From the NCBI GenBank assembly GCA_964386235.1, contig CAYLSH010000042.1:1-16675 (forward strand): 16,675 bases of DNA, in the 5' to 3' direction. The notes under the pieces were generated by a model that ran no database searches, was not told the origin of the DNA, and saw nothing but the letters and a program-made list of their open reading frames with translations. Source of the DNA: RGIG8767 sp964386235 (lineage in GTDB: Bacteria; Bacillota; Clostridia; Lachnospirales; Lachnospiraceae). This document shows positions 11,301-16,675 of the stretch, piece after piece. How positions within the stretch are numbered: position 1 is the first letter of the stretch; each line of letters starts with the position of its first letter. Position numbers and translations under genes: made by a program.

Positions 11301-14300
11301 CCACATACAATTCCGTATCCTGTAAAATGAGGGCAGACGTTCCCTTTATGCCGGATCCGGTAATCCCGCTTATCCCGGCAACGGTGGATTCCACAATGCA
11401 GGATTGGAGGGTCAATGCATATTTCCCCAGTGTAACCGCACTCTTTGCCTGCGGAAGCAGTACAATATCCTCCAAGGTCAGGTCACTCTTTAAGGTAATA
11501 CCGCCTTTAAAATACAGTTCCGGCAAAACCAGTCCGCTATCCGCTGCGATTGTAAGCCCGGCAGTCTTAACAGGAAGTGTCAGTGCCTTATTTTTAAATG
11601 TCACAATTCCTTCTTCAGCATTTACCAGTTCCACTCGGTAATAACGACTACTATTATCCAGTTTATCAATCTCAGTCAGAGCATCCTGCAAAGTCGAAAA
11701 TGCACTTTCATAACTATAGGTTCCGGTTTTGCTTCCGGTTGAATACAGTCTTACATTTTCTTCTGTTTCCCCACAGTAAATGTCTTTATTTTTTACTTTA
11801 TAAGTTCCATACGAAACACTTGCTCTTTGTAAGGTTTCGCCCTGCTTCTTCCATTTGGTACCCAGACTAAACCATGCAGCTCCGGCTTTTTGTGCCGTTG
11901 CGATCAAAGTCTGCGCTGCATAACCGTTTTCTTCCATGGATCTGACCTTAAGTGTTATGGCATTGCTTCTAAGCATGGTCTTTTTACTGACACCCGGTCT
12001 GCTTATGGCCACATTTTCGTCTTCCGTATCCACGGGTGCCACAATATTTCCACTGATCACAAGCCCGTTTTTCCCCGTATTTCCTCCATAACAAAGCATA
12101 TTATACGGGTCGTTGCTCTGGATCGTCTTTAATGCAATCCTGTTGATGCAGTCAATCGTTGCCGATGCCATGGTAAGCGTATCAGAAACGGTTAGAGAAT
12201 CCGCCCTAAGCACAGTATCTGTCACAATCGCATCCCCTGTCAGATTAACACTCCCTTCCATATTCAGAAAACCCAGGGAGGTAACGCTCTTATCCACCTC
12301 TACCGTTGCATGTGCAAGGCGTAAAGTTGATTTATTGTTTCCGGCAATGGAAGCAAAGTGTGCCGCTGCTTCCTGCATGTTAAGTTCTTTTCCATTTAAG
12401 GTAACGGCACTGTGGTATTCCTGATAATTCCTTGTTTTGCTGTCATATTTTACAGCCTCTAACTGAATGTTTTCAAAAGCCGTATCCGTATTCAGACGAA
12501 GATCTCCGGTATAAGTCAGGGTGATCTTCCGGTCATTTTCCGCGGATCCTTCCGTTTCTCCCACAAAGGTAATGCTTTTTACTTTTCCAGGCAATGTCAA
12601 TTGTGAAAGCAGATCGACATCCTCACTGATCTTAACCACATAATCCGTTTGGGAATTGGATAAGGTATCCAGATATGCAGCCGCATCCGACCAGCGAATA
12701 AATCTCTTGAGGAGTGTCTGATTAACACCGTCCGCCTGTTTTGCATAAATGGAGATCCATTCCCGTCCCACATAAATTCCCGTATCCTGCTGGTAGATCC
12801 GGGAATACGTTTCTCCTTCCTCTGCCTGTTTTTGTTCAACTACAAACAGCTCCGTGGGGAAGGTTTTTATACCCGTACTGAATAATTTGGTCTGCGGTTT
12901 TAATAACTGAAGAAGTTCTTCCTTATTTTCCTTCCCAATCAGATCTTCGGGATCCGCTTCGGGTGAAAGTACGCCAAAGGATACTTGTAAGCCCTCTTTT
13001 TGGGCACTTACCTTTCCTTCAAAGGAAACTGTACAGGAGTTGCTTACTCCCTGCAGACCTTTATCAGAAGCATCCGGCATGCGATAGACATGGGCATATT
13101 CCACTTTATTGGAGATATCCCCTGCCTCTGACGACATGATCTTCGTATTGTAGATCTTTGCATTCTCCGTAATCAGGAAATAGGATCCCTGATCCAACGC
13201 AGTCAGTCCATTTGTTTTCTGTACATACTGATCCACGATCAGCATGGGGGTGTTTGTCTCATCCCCTCCATACTGATTGTATACATTTTGAACGTTGTTT
13301 AATTTAATAACATATGCTATGGAATTGTTGATAAAATTGGTCACCCCAATGGTCCCCAGTTTCCATGCACCACTCTCCACTCTCACCTCTTTGGCATTGA
13401 TAGGAGAAGTCACCGTATTAAAATGATTTGTTCCCGAAAAAAGGACAGTTCCGTTTGTTGCTGCAAGCGTTACATTTGTAATGCATGCCTGTTCTTTTCC
13501 TTCTGCTCCCTGAATCCGGCATACATAGCCATTTTCCCCATTCTTTGCCGTTGTACTCAGTTTGGAATCCCTTGCTGACAAATTCACAAACTGCAGACTG
13601 TTTTCCACATTCATAACGGCTGAAGTTGTGATGGAATACCCATTTAAGTCTACATTGCATTCCTGATCTGCTATTTTGGGTATTGCCTTCCAGTCCAGTT
13701 CTGTTACAAAATTAGGGAAAGTTATATTTGCATTTAATTTCGCACTTTCCAGTAATATAACGGTATACTTACCCTTCTTTCCTCCAAAGTCCGTTTTAAG
13801 TCCTGTCACTGCTTTTTCCAAAGATGTGTAGGAAACTTCCGTTGTGTTTTCCTCTTCATCCGTATAGGAAACCTTGAGTGTAATGCGTGCTGCGAGCAGT
13901 CTGGTCCCCTCGCAGACAATGCTTTCATCTTCCGCAGCATCCGCCATCCTGAAATATTTATTTGCAATAGATGCCGTATTTTTTTTGACAATCGCAATGG
14001 TCTCTCCGCTTGCAAATTTCTTAGGAACGGCTTCTTCATACGTTCCGTCACTTTTTTGCGTTATCTGCTTTTTTGCCATCACAAACTTTAATTCTTCACC
14101 GTCACTTACAAGATCCACACCGCTTTCTAAGGTAAAGGAACCCGTGCTCTTTGTTATTCCGTTTTCATCTACGACCTGCATAATATTGAAAAAACGTTTA
14201 TTCAAATTATTGCCGCCATAGACATAAATCCTTCCTAAAGACAAATCGCCCCAAAGATTTAGTATTGCATCTTCATCCCAAATATTTGCCGTCTGCGTTA

Positions 14301-14935
14301 CCTTCAGATCGCCAATATCATAAGTTCCTTCATAGATTGTCATATCCTCTGTCTTTATTTTTCCAAGCAGCCGGATTCTGTCCTTTCCCGCATAGTTACT
14401 AATGGACAAACTCCTTGCCGACTGAATGGTGGATGCCGCATCCATATAAACATCCCCCGAGATACTTACCGATCCGCAGGAACCGATCTGAACATTCTTC
14501 AGATAAAATTTCACATCTTCGTTTTCTTCATGAATAACACCCGTACTGTAATCCTGATAAACATCACTATCTACATGGAATCCCGGATCTGCCTGTTCAA
14601 AAGTAAAACGCAGGTTTTCATAAATAATTTCGTCATTTCCGTTATAGGGTGCATAGATGAAAAATCCGTTTGTCATTGCTGCATATTTTACATCCACCGT
14701 TCCGTTATGAACCTTATCCATGGAGATTTCGACACCGTTTCTGGCAGTCAGTTTATGTCCGTTCAGGTCCAATTCGCAATAGGACACCGTCTTAGGCAAA
14801 ATCAGATCTTTATCTCCAACATCCGCATCTTTTTGCAATACCACTTTATAACGGATCGGGTTCTCCTCACTGCCCGCCGTCGCATTATACGCGCTCAGGG
14901 AATCCACCGCTCCTTTTACCGTAAAACTTTTTCCG
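5305..14935 (-). repeat. Nine diverged tandem modules, about 0.95-1.25 kb each
   Basis: Modules begin near 14935, 13875, 12770, 11800, 10870, 9595, 8635, 7570 and 6505. Each opens with a short helix-like pattern (examples: FSTLQDALTEIDKL, YPSFKEASADVD, YEDCVEMINAK, FLTWEQAVKEIDKI). A strand of the LLxxxxxLTLPxKAxxVxI type follows, then a strand with ENI/EDI/DNI (near 14612, 13590, 12470, 11470, 10520, 9275, 8272, 7210 and 6134). A long beta-rich stretch comes next and each module closes with a GxYLxxx motif (GIYVGREW, GKIYVYNGS, GVYLADKT, GLYLTD). Four modules (5, 6, 8, 9) carry a Cys just before the ENI strand. DNA identity between modules is low, so the duplication is old. A beta-solenoid fold is my inference. 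Confidence 0.8.
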
Positions 14936-16675
14936 ATCAGTTCCTCACCCGCATACAGATATACGGTCGGAATATAGGTCGAACCGGCAATCTTAGCCAG
15001 ATAGTTTTCTACAAAACGCGGATCCGATAAAAAGATACTCTGATACTGCGTTCTGGCAAATTCTCCCTCCGCCTTACACTTAATTCCGCTGGTAGCATCG
15101 TAGTAATACCAAAGGTCATTTTCTTTATCAATCTGAACAATGTTGTAGGTATGATAGTTTGCATCCGTACCCGAAAGGATCTTGGTGGCAATCCCAAACT
15201 CACGCAGAAGCCTTGTCAGATAGAGAGAAAATGCCTGACAAGTACCCACATTATTTACGATCGCAGAATATGCCCCATGATACTCTCCGGCAGCCGTTCC
15301 TTTATAACGCACTTTACTATGTATATAATCACAGCAGGCATCTGCAATTGCTTTTCGTTCCGCATTCGTATAATCGCCGTCCGCCTTATAATACTGCGTA
15401 TAAAGGCTATGAAGTCCACCCTTTTCATTTTGCAGCAGATACTGAATGGCATCCGTAACCTGCTGTTCCTCTGCTTTAGTGGTCACGTACTTTTGTTTGG
15501 ACTCTATTTCCCAATAGTTTTCCATCCCAAATGATAGCGGTGTAATGATCCAATTTTCGGTTAACCCACTGCCGTTTTTGTCAAAATTCTGCCAATAGAT
15601 ATAATCGCCCTCATAAGGCTTCATGCCCGCTCTTTCACGGTTAAAATCAAAGACAGCTTCCGTTCTTCCGTCTTTTTTCCACTGCTGATACACAGCATCT
15701 GTCACATAATATATGCCATGCTCCTTACGCTCCACCATATCCTGACGGATTGCTTCGGACAAAAGTTCGGAAGAAAAATAAATGCCATTTGTTCCGTTTG
15801 TATATTTTACGTAGGTATCATTTCCGGCTTCCTGTATCGTAATCGGAATCTGTACCTCATATTTGCCTTTTCCTTCCTCGAGATACACATATCTGTAGAC
15901 ATACAGATAATAGATATCCTGAGTACTTACGGCATCTCCGGCCGCCACTCCTACCCTGTCTTTTCTTTCAAAGTCCATTGGGACAAACTGAATGTAGGAT
16001 TCATCTACGAGATTCTTCCGGTCTGCATCTGCATACACTTTCCAACTGATCGAATCATCCGGATAGGTATCTTCATCCCCATCTGAAAATTGATAAGTCA
16101 AGGTCTGACCATCCTTTACCAGTACCAGCTGCAGTTCCTTATATTCTTCCGGTCGCAGAGTCAGTTCGTCCACACGTTCAAATGTCTCATTGCCATCCCC
16201 GTCCTTTGCAATCGTTGCAATATACATTTCGCTGCATGCATTTTCTTCATCTAAACGAACCGCTTCAATCTCCGTTTCCGCCTCAGTGGTGGTTTCTTCT
16301 ATGGATGTTTCTTCCATGGAAGTCTCTTCCATTGTGGTCTCTTCTGCGGAAGTTTCTACTGTCGATGCCTCCCCTGTGGACGTCTCTCCTGTTGATGCCT
16401 CTCCTGTGGATACCTCTCCTGTCGACGTCTCTCCTGTCGACGTCTCTCCTGTGAATGACTCTCCTGTAGATACCTCTCCTGTGGACGTCTCTCCTGTCGA
16501 CGTCTCTCCTGTGAGTGACTCTCCTGTAGATACCTCTCCTGTGGACGTCTCTCCTGTGGATGGCTCCCCTACAGAAGAAGCTACCATTGCAGTGACTTCC
16601 GAAGAAGATGTCTCCGTCACCACATTATTTCCCATTGTCATATTTGAAGATGCCGATGCACTTATCGTATTCCCT
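5305..16675 (-). CDS. Giant secreted transglutaminase-like protein with nine beta-rich modules, 5' end outside window
   Basis: This open frame of at least 3,789 codons has no stop up to the right edge, so the true start lies beyond it. The ATG at 16641 lacks a ribosome binding site, and the upstream residues GNTISASASSN look like the end of a signal peptide. Numbering from that Met: linker of 19 five-residue units, about 25-119; Ig-like region about 125-265; an unassigned segment; transglutaminase-like domain about 390-540 with Cys468 (GTCQAF), His497 (NYHTYN) and Asp515 (YYYDATSG) spaced as in the family; then nine diverged modules from about 570 to the end. Early modules carry LDLNGHKLT and VDLNGYSIT, the signature of right-handed beta-helix surface proteins. 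Later ones carry FTGNITLKC and ENIRL type strands. No transmembrane helix or LPXTG is seen at the C terminus, which ends at a module boundary (ATRGLYRSGKN...). The role of the enzyme, whether cross-linking, protease or amidase, is not decidable here. It is co-transcribed with the wall hydrolase, so a cell-envelope or adhesion role is inferred. Confidence 0.92.
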   Translation of the reverse strand, partial: GNTISASASSNMTMGNNVVTETSSSEVTAMVASSVGEPSTGETSTGEVSTGESLTGETSTGETSTGEVSTGESFTGETSTGETSTGEVSTGEASTGETSTGEASTVETSAEETTMEETSMEETSIEETTTEAETEIEAVRLDEENACSEMYIATIAKDGDGNETFERVDELTLRPEEYKELQLVLVKDGQTLTYQFSDGDEDTYPDDSISWKVYADADRKNLVDESYIQFVPMDFERKDRVGVAAGDAVSTQDIYYLYVYRYVYLEEGKGKYEVQIPITIQEAGNDTYVKYTNGTNGIYFSSELLSEAIRQDMVERKEHGIYYVTDAVYQQWKKDGRTEAVFDFNRERAGMKPYEGDYIYWQNFDKNGSGLTENWIITPLSFGMENYWEIESKQKYVTTKAEEQQVTDAIQYLLQNEKGGLHSLYTQYYKADGDYTNAERKAIADACCDYIHSKVRYKGTAAGEYHGAYSAIVNNVGTCQAFSLYLTRLLREFGIATKILSGTDANYHTYNIVQIDKENDLWYYYDATSGIKCKAEGEFARTQYQSIFLSDPRFVENYLAKIAGSTYIPTVYLYAGEELIGKSFTVKGAVDSLSAYNATAGSEENPIRYKVVLQKDADVGDKDLILPKTVSYCELDLNGHKLTARNGVEISMDKVHNGTVDVKYAAMTNGFFIYAPYNGNDEIIYENLRFTFEQADPGFHVDSDVYQDYSTGVIHEENEDVKFYLKNVQIGSCGSVSISGDVYMDAASTIQSARSLSISNYAGKDRIRLLGKIKTEDMTIYEGTYDIGDLKVTQTANIWDEDAILNLWGDLSLGRIYVYGGNNLNKRFFNIMQVVDENGITKSTGSFTLESGVDLVSDGEELKFVMAKKQITQKSDGTYEEAVPKKFASGETIAIVKKNTASIANKYFRMADAAEDESIVCEGTRLLAARITLKVSYTDEEENTTEVSYTSLEKAVTGLKTDFGGKKGKYTVILLESAKLNANITFPNFVTELDWKAIPKIADQECNVDLNGYSITTSAVMNVENSLQFVNLSARDSKLSTTAKNGENGYVCRIQGAEGKEQACITNVTLAATNGTVLFSGTNHFNTVTSPINAKEVRVESGAWKLGTIGVTNFINNSIAYVIKLNNVQNVYNQYGGDETNTPMLIVDQYVQKTNGLTALDQGSYFLITENAKIYNTKIMSSEAGDISNKVEYAHVYRMPDASDKGLQGVSNSCTVSFEGKVSAQKEGLQVSFGVLSPEADPEDLIGKENKEELLQLLKPQTKLFSTGIKTFPTELFVVEQKQAEEGETYSRIYQQDTGIYVGREWISIYAKQADGVNQTLLKRFIRWSDAAAYLDTLSNSQTDYVVKISEDVDLLSQLTLPGKVKSITFVGETEGSAENDRKITLTYTGDLRLNTDTAFENIQLEAVKYDSKTRNYQEYHSAVTLNGKELNMQEAAAHFASIAGNNKSTLRLAHATVEVDKSVTSLGFLNMEGSVNLTGDAIVTDTVLRADSLTVSDTLTMASATIDCINRIALKTIQSNDPYNMLCYGGNTGKNGLVISGNIVAPVDTEDENVAISRPGVSKKTMLRSNAITLKVRSMEENGYAAQTLIATAQKAGAAWFSLGTKWKKQGETLQRASVSYGTYKVKNKDIYCGETEENVRLYSTGSKTGTYSYESAFSTLQDALTEIDKLDNSSRYYRVELVNAEEGIVTFKNKALTLPVKTAGLTIAADSGLVLPELYFKGGITLKSDLTLEDIVLLPQAKSAVTLGKYALTLQSCIVESTVAGISGITGSGIKGTSALILQDTELYVAGNVNNVGTIVFTGENTRSTSYQSMRKQPAYPELSAEGSVNVGTIAVEKDAYLTGAATVSRSKGMVTKVTPQITIAGEVISEDNHTLYLDLMEKVSGQYSRLDLDASDMETMVRNGVPMAKALTVTYPSIKAAQKNQEAALVKADGYLTCYKENANAAGVLLSYLDETQNKTIEIACRSFQDAVLEINNRKTKCDYTMTLTPALTAISGADQQGGVPKALTMPNKNVVDTLTVRTESDNLQKVKLGFINNITQTCDLVLENVSFVQMLKNGSVYQTANFVKEHYPAALTFQTSGYALTVKGDNTFNTPLVLNGGNKTILTLDEEGTIHTITNENDTASETKVVTNVIYGSLTNMKEVRLEDCNLILQAYKNAANSVSYTESKNKITTLVVSGSVTGSNEELESSGRIQVISPQSKAEFTCEDYQGEDAQLLVAGKVSLKKVSLTGSGKACIHADTNFDIKGTLYVDSDAACLETRLKAAGKEPYLNISGEVSRSSDCAPIEVKVYREITAANKNECVNLKTLAGTSGKVQLLTAAKAQSADFRLTQENYPNGIYHATENIDGYMLLKQGGKIYVYNGSQVYLAVYKGDYTGTDTDDLLGFYPSFKEASADVDAQKNKTQEYTFVLTKENGTLKTPVSVTLPTQAKSVMITSLPSKQQEKLYFTGNITLKCATIFDNICFSPSDKKTGTAFSIVAGGYDLTLLDVSVGQEEKMALKDITGNGKQTVTLQTEGLTLTGGISNAAEVIVNRDAAMKGNIKSTILTLQSKPEGTGVTLRADGAVTVDTVKNEGNANTLAFSRSADNKSPNLTIQKQILNTDPAHPITFTLQDGYFVTVLTKKNGKVTLSNASKVMTLPKAYTDAFSLVAGCELSDQSKVKFTKNSDALTLVKADKGVYLADKTLNQDLVQLSGSYSDATLAIKNTMVCLDLNQAVAQINTTADASLSYEIRFLASGKKGNEIDTNVMDANPYSAFYLPKANQYAAVSLMGKDAQKTTLTFTGNIAGSGNITLQDLVLNPVKSGKDLTPADTSLQVTKDKKAASLLLERVSMQVPPDGVDAKKTGFISSIGGTKNATYVCLTDCGNLLIKKGVSNVDIVELRKTRLVSDGTVTINTLMLNNGSGDGISSWDSLGKMTVGTIKTEEGRNHYIGSRQDKNGHPQFVVNGQVENTLLCKVYQPDATLADASSLLEQDCQKECASYTDVELVQAKKADASAFRAYPFRSLADGSIADNNEGITRDNLVTYKEKGYVKNGNLKNMQIRLTEKTKDGTDRSISYAKTYEDCVEMINAKADQEAFYEILFLYSDETNEIKTAKNGTAYGAFILPSKAAGITIKGCVPQNTGNSDTPCTVIKYTGTLKAACDVTFENIRLTEGKIDTKQPDGFAESNTVTPVPSANVTMTWKNNVYTDENASAFTMGAVNASKGHLVLEGNTVDEEKTIQIGSLTLLQGAVVNAKGKVTVTNLYADGTETNRLASEAAVSLTNIGRAEETEETAEVTICSDFTKINKAGAHGNSQLSITGTIRDTKVSLSYRLYDLETKTYRKLTAADWEELFVKKGEKVQTYQKLASLPKASPDCICIEGDGNVYESYDYAKEQDSQTYLYKQDAGLYLTDMAPLVEVKGYEKTADETVVYAKDQMYYHGEFLTWEQAVKEIDKIGDVTNFYKITLLDTIGYNRDTLKADAPITTLTMPTKAAQVWITSQEGEENGIFFTGANVTLKCPVRMEKIGLTCLKKTGKGSDLSYQQVTFTLNIGNYTLLQKDMYDRFGQLTTVPYTVSGGAKGSFTLLSGDGMQTNETEKREFAAIRGMKELYIGHDNSQNNSGYSIFEVDCSLDVSIKEAYLYNCTLAGKNITVSSQVLLDEACLHAGASAKNDGKLTLKDILLADNGNALCAKQNTTGISQITINGVVSEAPAAESDAMEAGTIMLTLFYNDYEKGRDSQVPVQLFDGMVLCIAQKVDINVFIPCYTTREHVGMGTQNATRGLYRSGKNICYGQIEGNGNV
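5321..5326 (-). promoter_or_regulatory. Candidate ribosome binding site of the hydrolase gene, inside the giant gene
   Basis: The minus strand reads AGAAGG 12 bases before the ATG at 5308, within the last codons of the giant gene. The spacing is somewhat long, so initiation may depend partly on ribosomes ending at the overlapping TGA (5305-5307, sharing ATGA with the start). A nearer ATG at 5318 is only one or two bases from the AGAAGG and leads into a frame with no signal peptide, so it is not the start. Confidence 0.6.
15040..15470 (-). other. Transglutaminase-like catalytic domain in the giant gene
   Basis: A helical segment (QQVTDAIQYLLQNE, then ADACCDYIHSKVRYKG) leads into AYSAIVNNVGTCQAFSLYL with Cys468 at 15238-15240. 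His497 (15151-15153) follows in ANYHTYNIVQI, and Asp515 (15097-15099) in LWYYYDATSG. The Cys-to-His distance is 29 and His-to-Asp 18, matching the core of the transglutaminase/papain-like superfamily. His is followed by TYN where AWN is more usual. Members may be transglutaminases, peptidases or amidases, so the reaction is open. Confidence 0.85.
16285..16569 (-). repeat. Minisatellite of nineteen 15-bp units encoding a Ser/Thr/Glu linker
   Basis: Nineteen in-frame 15-bp units encode GEPST, GETST, GEVST, GESLT, GETST and so on, drifting at the 3' side to VETSA, EETTM, EETSM, EETSI and EETTT. A 60-bp higher-order period is visible: 16441-16500 and 16501-16560 match at 58 of 60 bases, and 16381-16440 matches at 55 of 60. 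The two changes in the youngest pair include the Phe/Leu swap in GESFT versus GESLT. It codes for a flexible linker just after the presumed signal peptide. Confidence 0.93.

Noticed and set aside
5305..14935. Frameshift or pseudogene in the giant gene
   Set aside because: The frame is continuous over more than 11 kb and every module has the same opening and closing motifs, so the gene appears intact.
526..16454. Many plus-strand and other-frame open stretches of 65-190 codons inside the two large genes
   Set aside because: They lie opposite long coding frames, have no family resemblance or ribosome binding sites, and show odd compositions (rich in Cys, His, Phe, Arg) typical of antisense shadows.
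16285..16569. CRISPR-like regular repeats
   Set aside because: Units are contiguous 15-bp in-frame coding repeats with no unique spacers, inside an exported protein's linker.
16639..16641. ATG at 16641 as the true start of the giant gene
   Set aside because: There is no ribosome binding site in front of it, the frame stays open to the window edge, and the upstream residues look like the end of a signal peptide.

Overview
The window is almost entirely two very large genes read on the minus strand, followed downstream on the same strand by a tRNA-Glu gene. The organism is most likely a low-GC anaerobic Bacillota of the Lachnospiraceae/Clostridia type. This rests on the moderate AT richness, the style of the surface proteins (Big2-type Ig domains, Listeria-Bacteroides type repeat, GxDYTLxY repeats, Ser/Thr/Glu linkers), and the form of the N-acetylglucosaminidase domain (HPNW, YYMDPRNFL and TYPGYEGYYN motifs). 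I could not run a search, so the family-level placement is inference.

Layout in the direction of transcription (high to low coordinates). (1) From the right edge down to 5305 runs one uninterrupted reading frame of at least 3,789 codons whose start lies outside the window. After what looks like the end of a signal peptide it has a 19-unit Ser/Thr/Gly/Glu linker, an Ig-like region, a transglutaminase-like domain with an apparent Cys-His-Asp triad, and nine diverged beta-rich modules of about 320-415 residues. (2) Its TGA stop overlaps the ATG of the second gene (5308 to 345), a secreted, membrane-anchored cell-wall hydrolase. That protein has a signal peptide, a Thr/Ser/Glu linker, an SH3-like region, a glucosaminidase domain, three Big2 domains, a Listeria-Bacteroides type repeat, six GxDYTLxY repeats, a long disordered linker, and a C-terminal transmembrane helix with a basic/acidic tail. 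(3) A minus-strand hairpin at 285-310 follows the second stop. (4) tRNA-Glu(CTC) lies at 120-191. Nothing certain is left in 1-119.

A 100-N gap (5013-5112) interrupts the second gene inside its linker. The 55 bases on the two sides of the gap are identical. Merging these copies gives one open frame of 1,602 codons from the ATG at 5308. The gap is therefore probably a scaffolding placeholder over a repeat or a contig overlap, not a real interruption.

How the genes may work together (inference): the 4-base stop/start overlap implies an operon with coupled translation. One product is a giant exported protein with a putative peptide-bond-acting enzyme and a long repeated stalk or beta-solenoid, with no visible anchor of its own. 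The other is an anchored peptidoglycan-cleaving enzyme. Together they look like a cell-envelope machine or surface display pair. No mobile element, CRISPR array, defence gene or riboswitch is visible.
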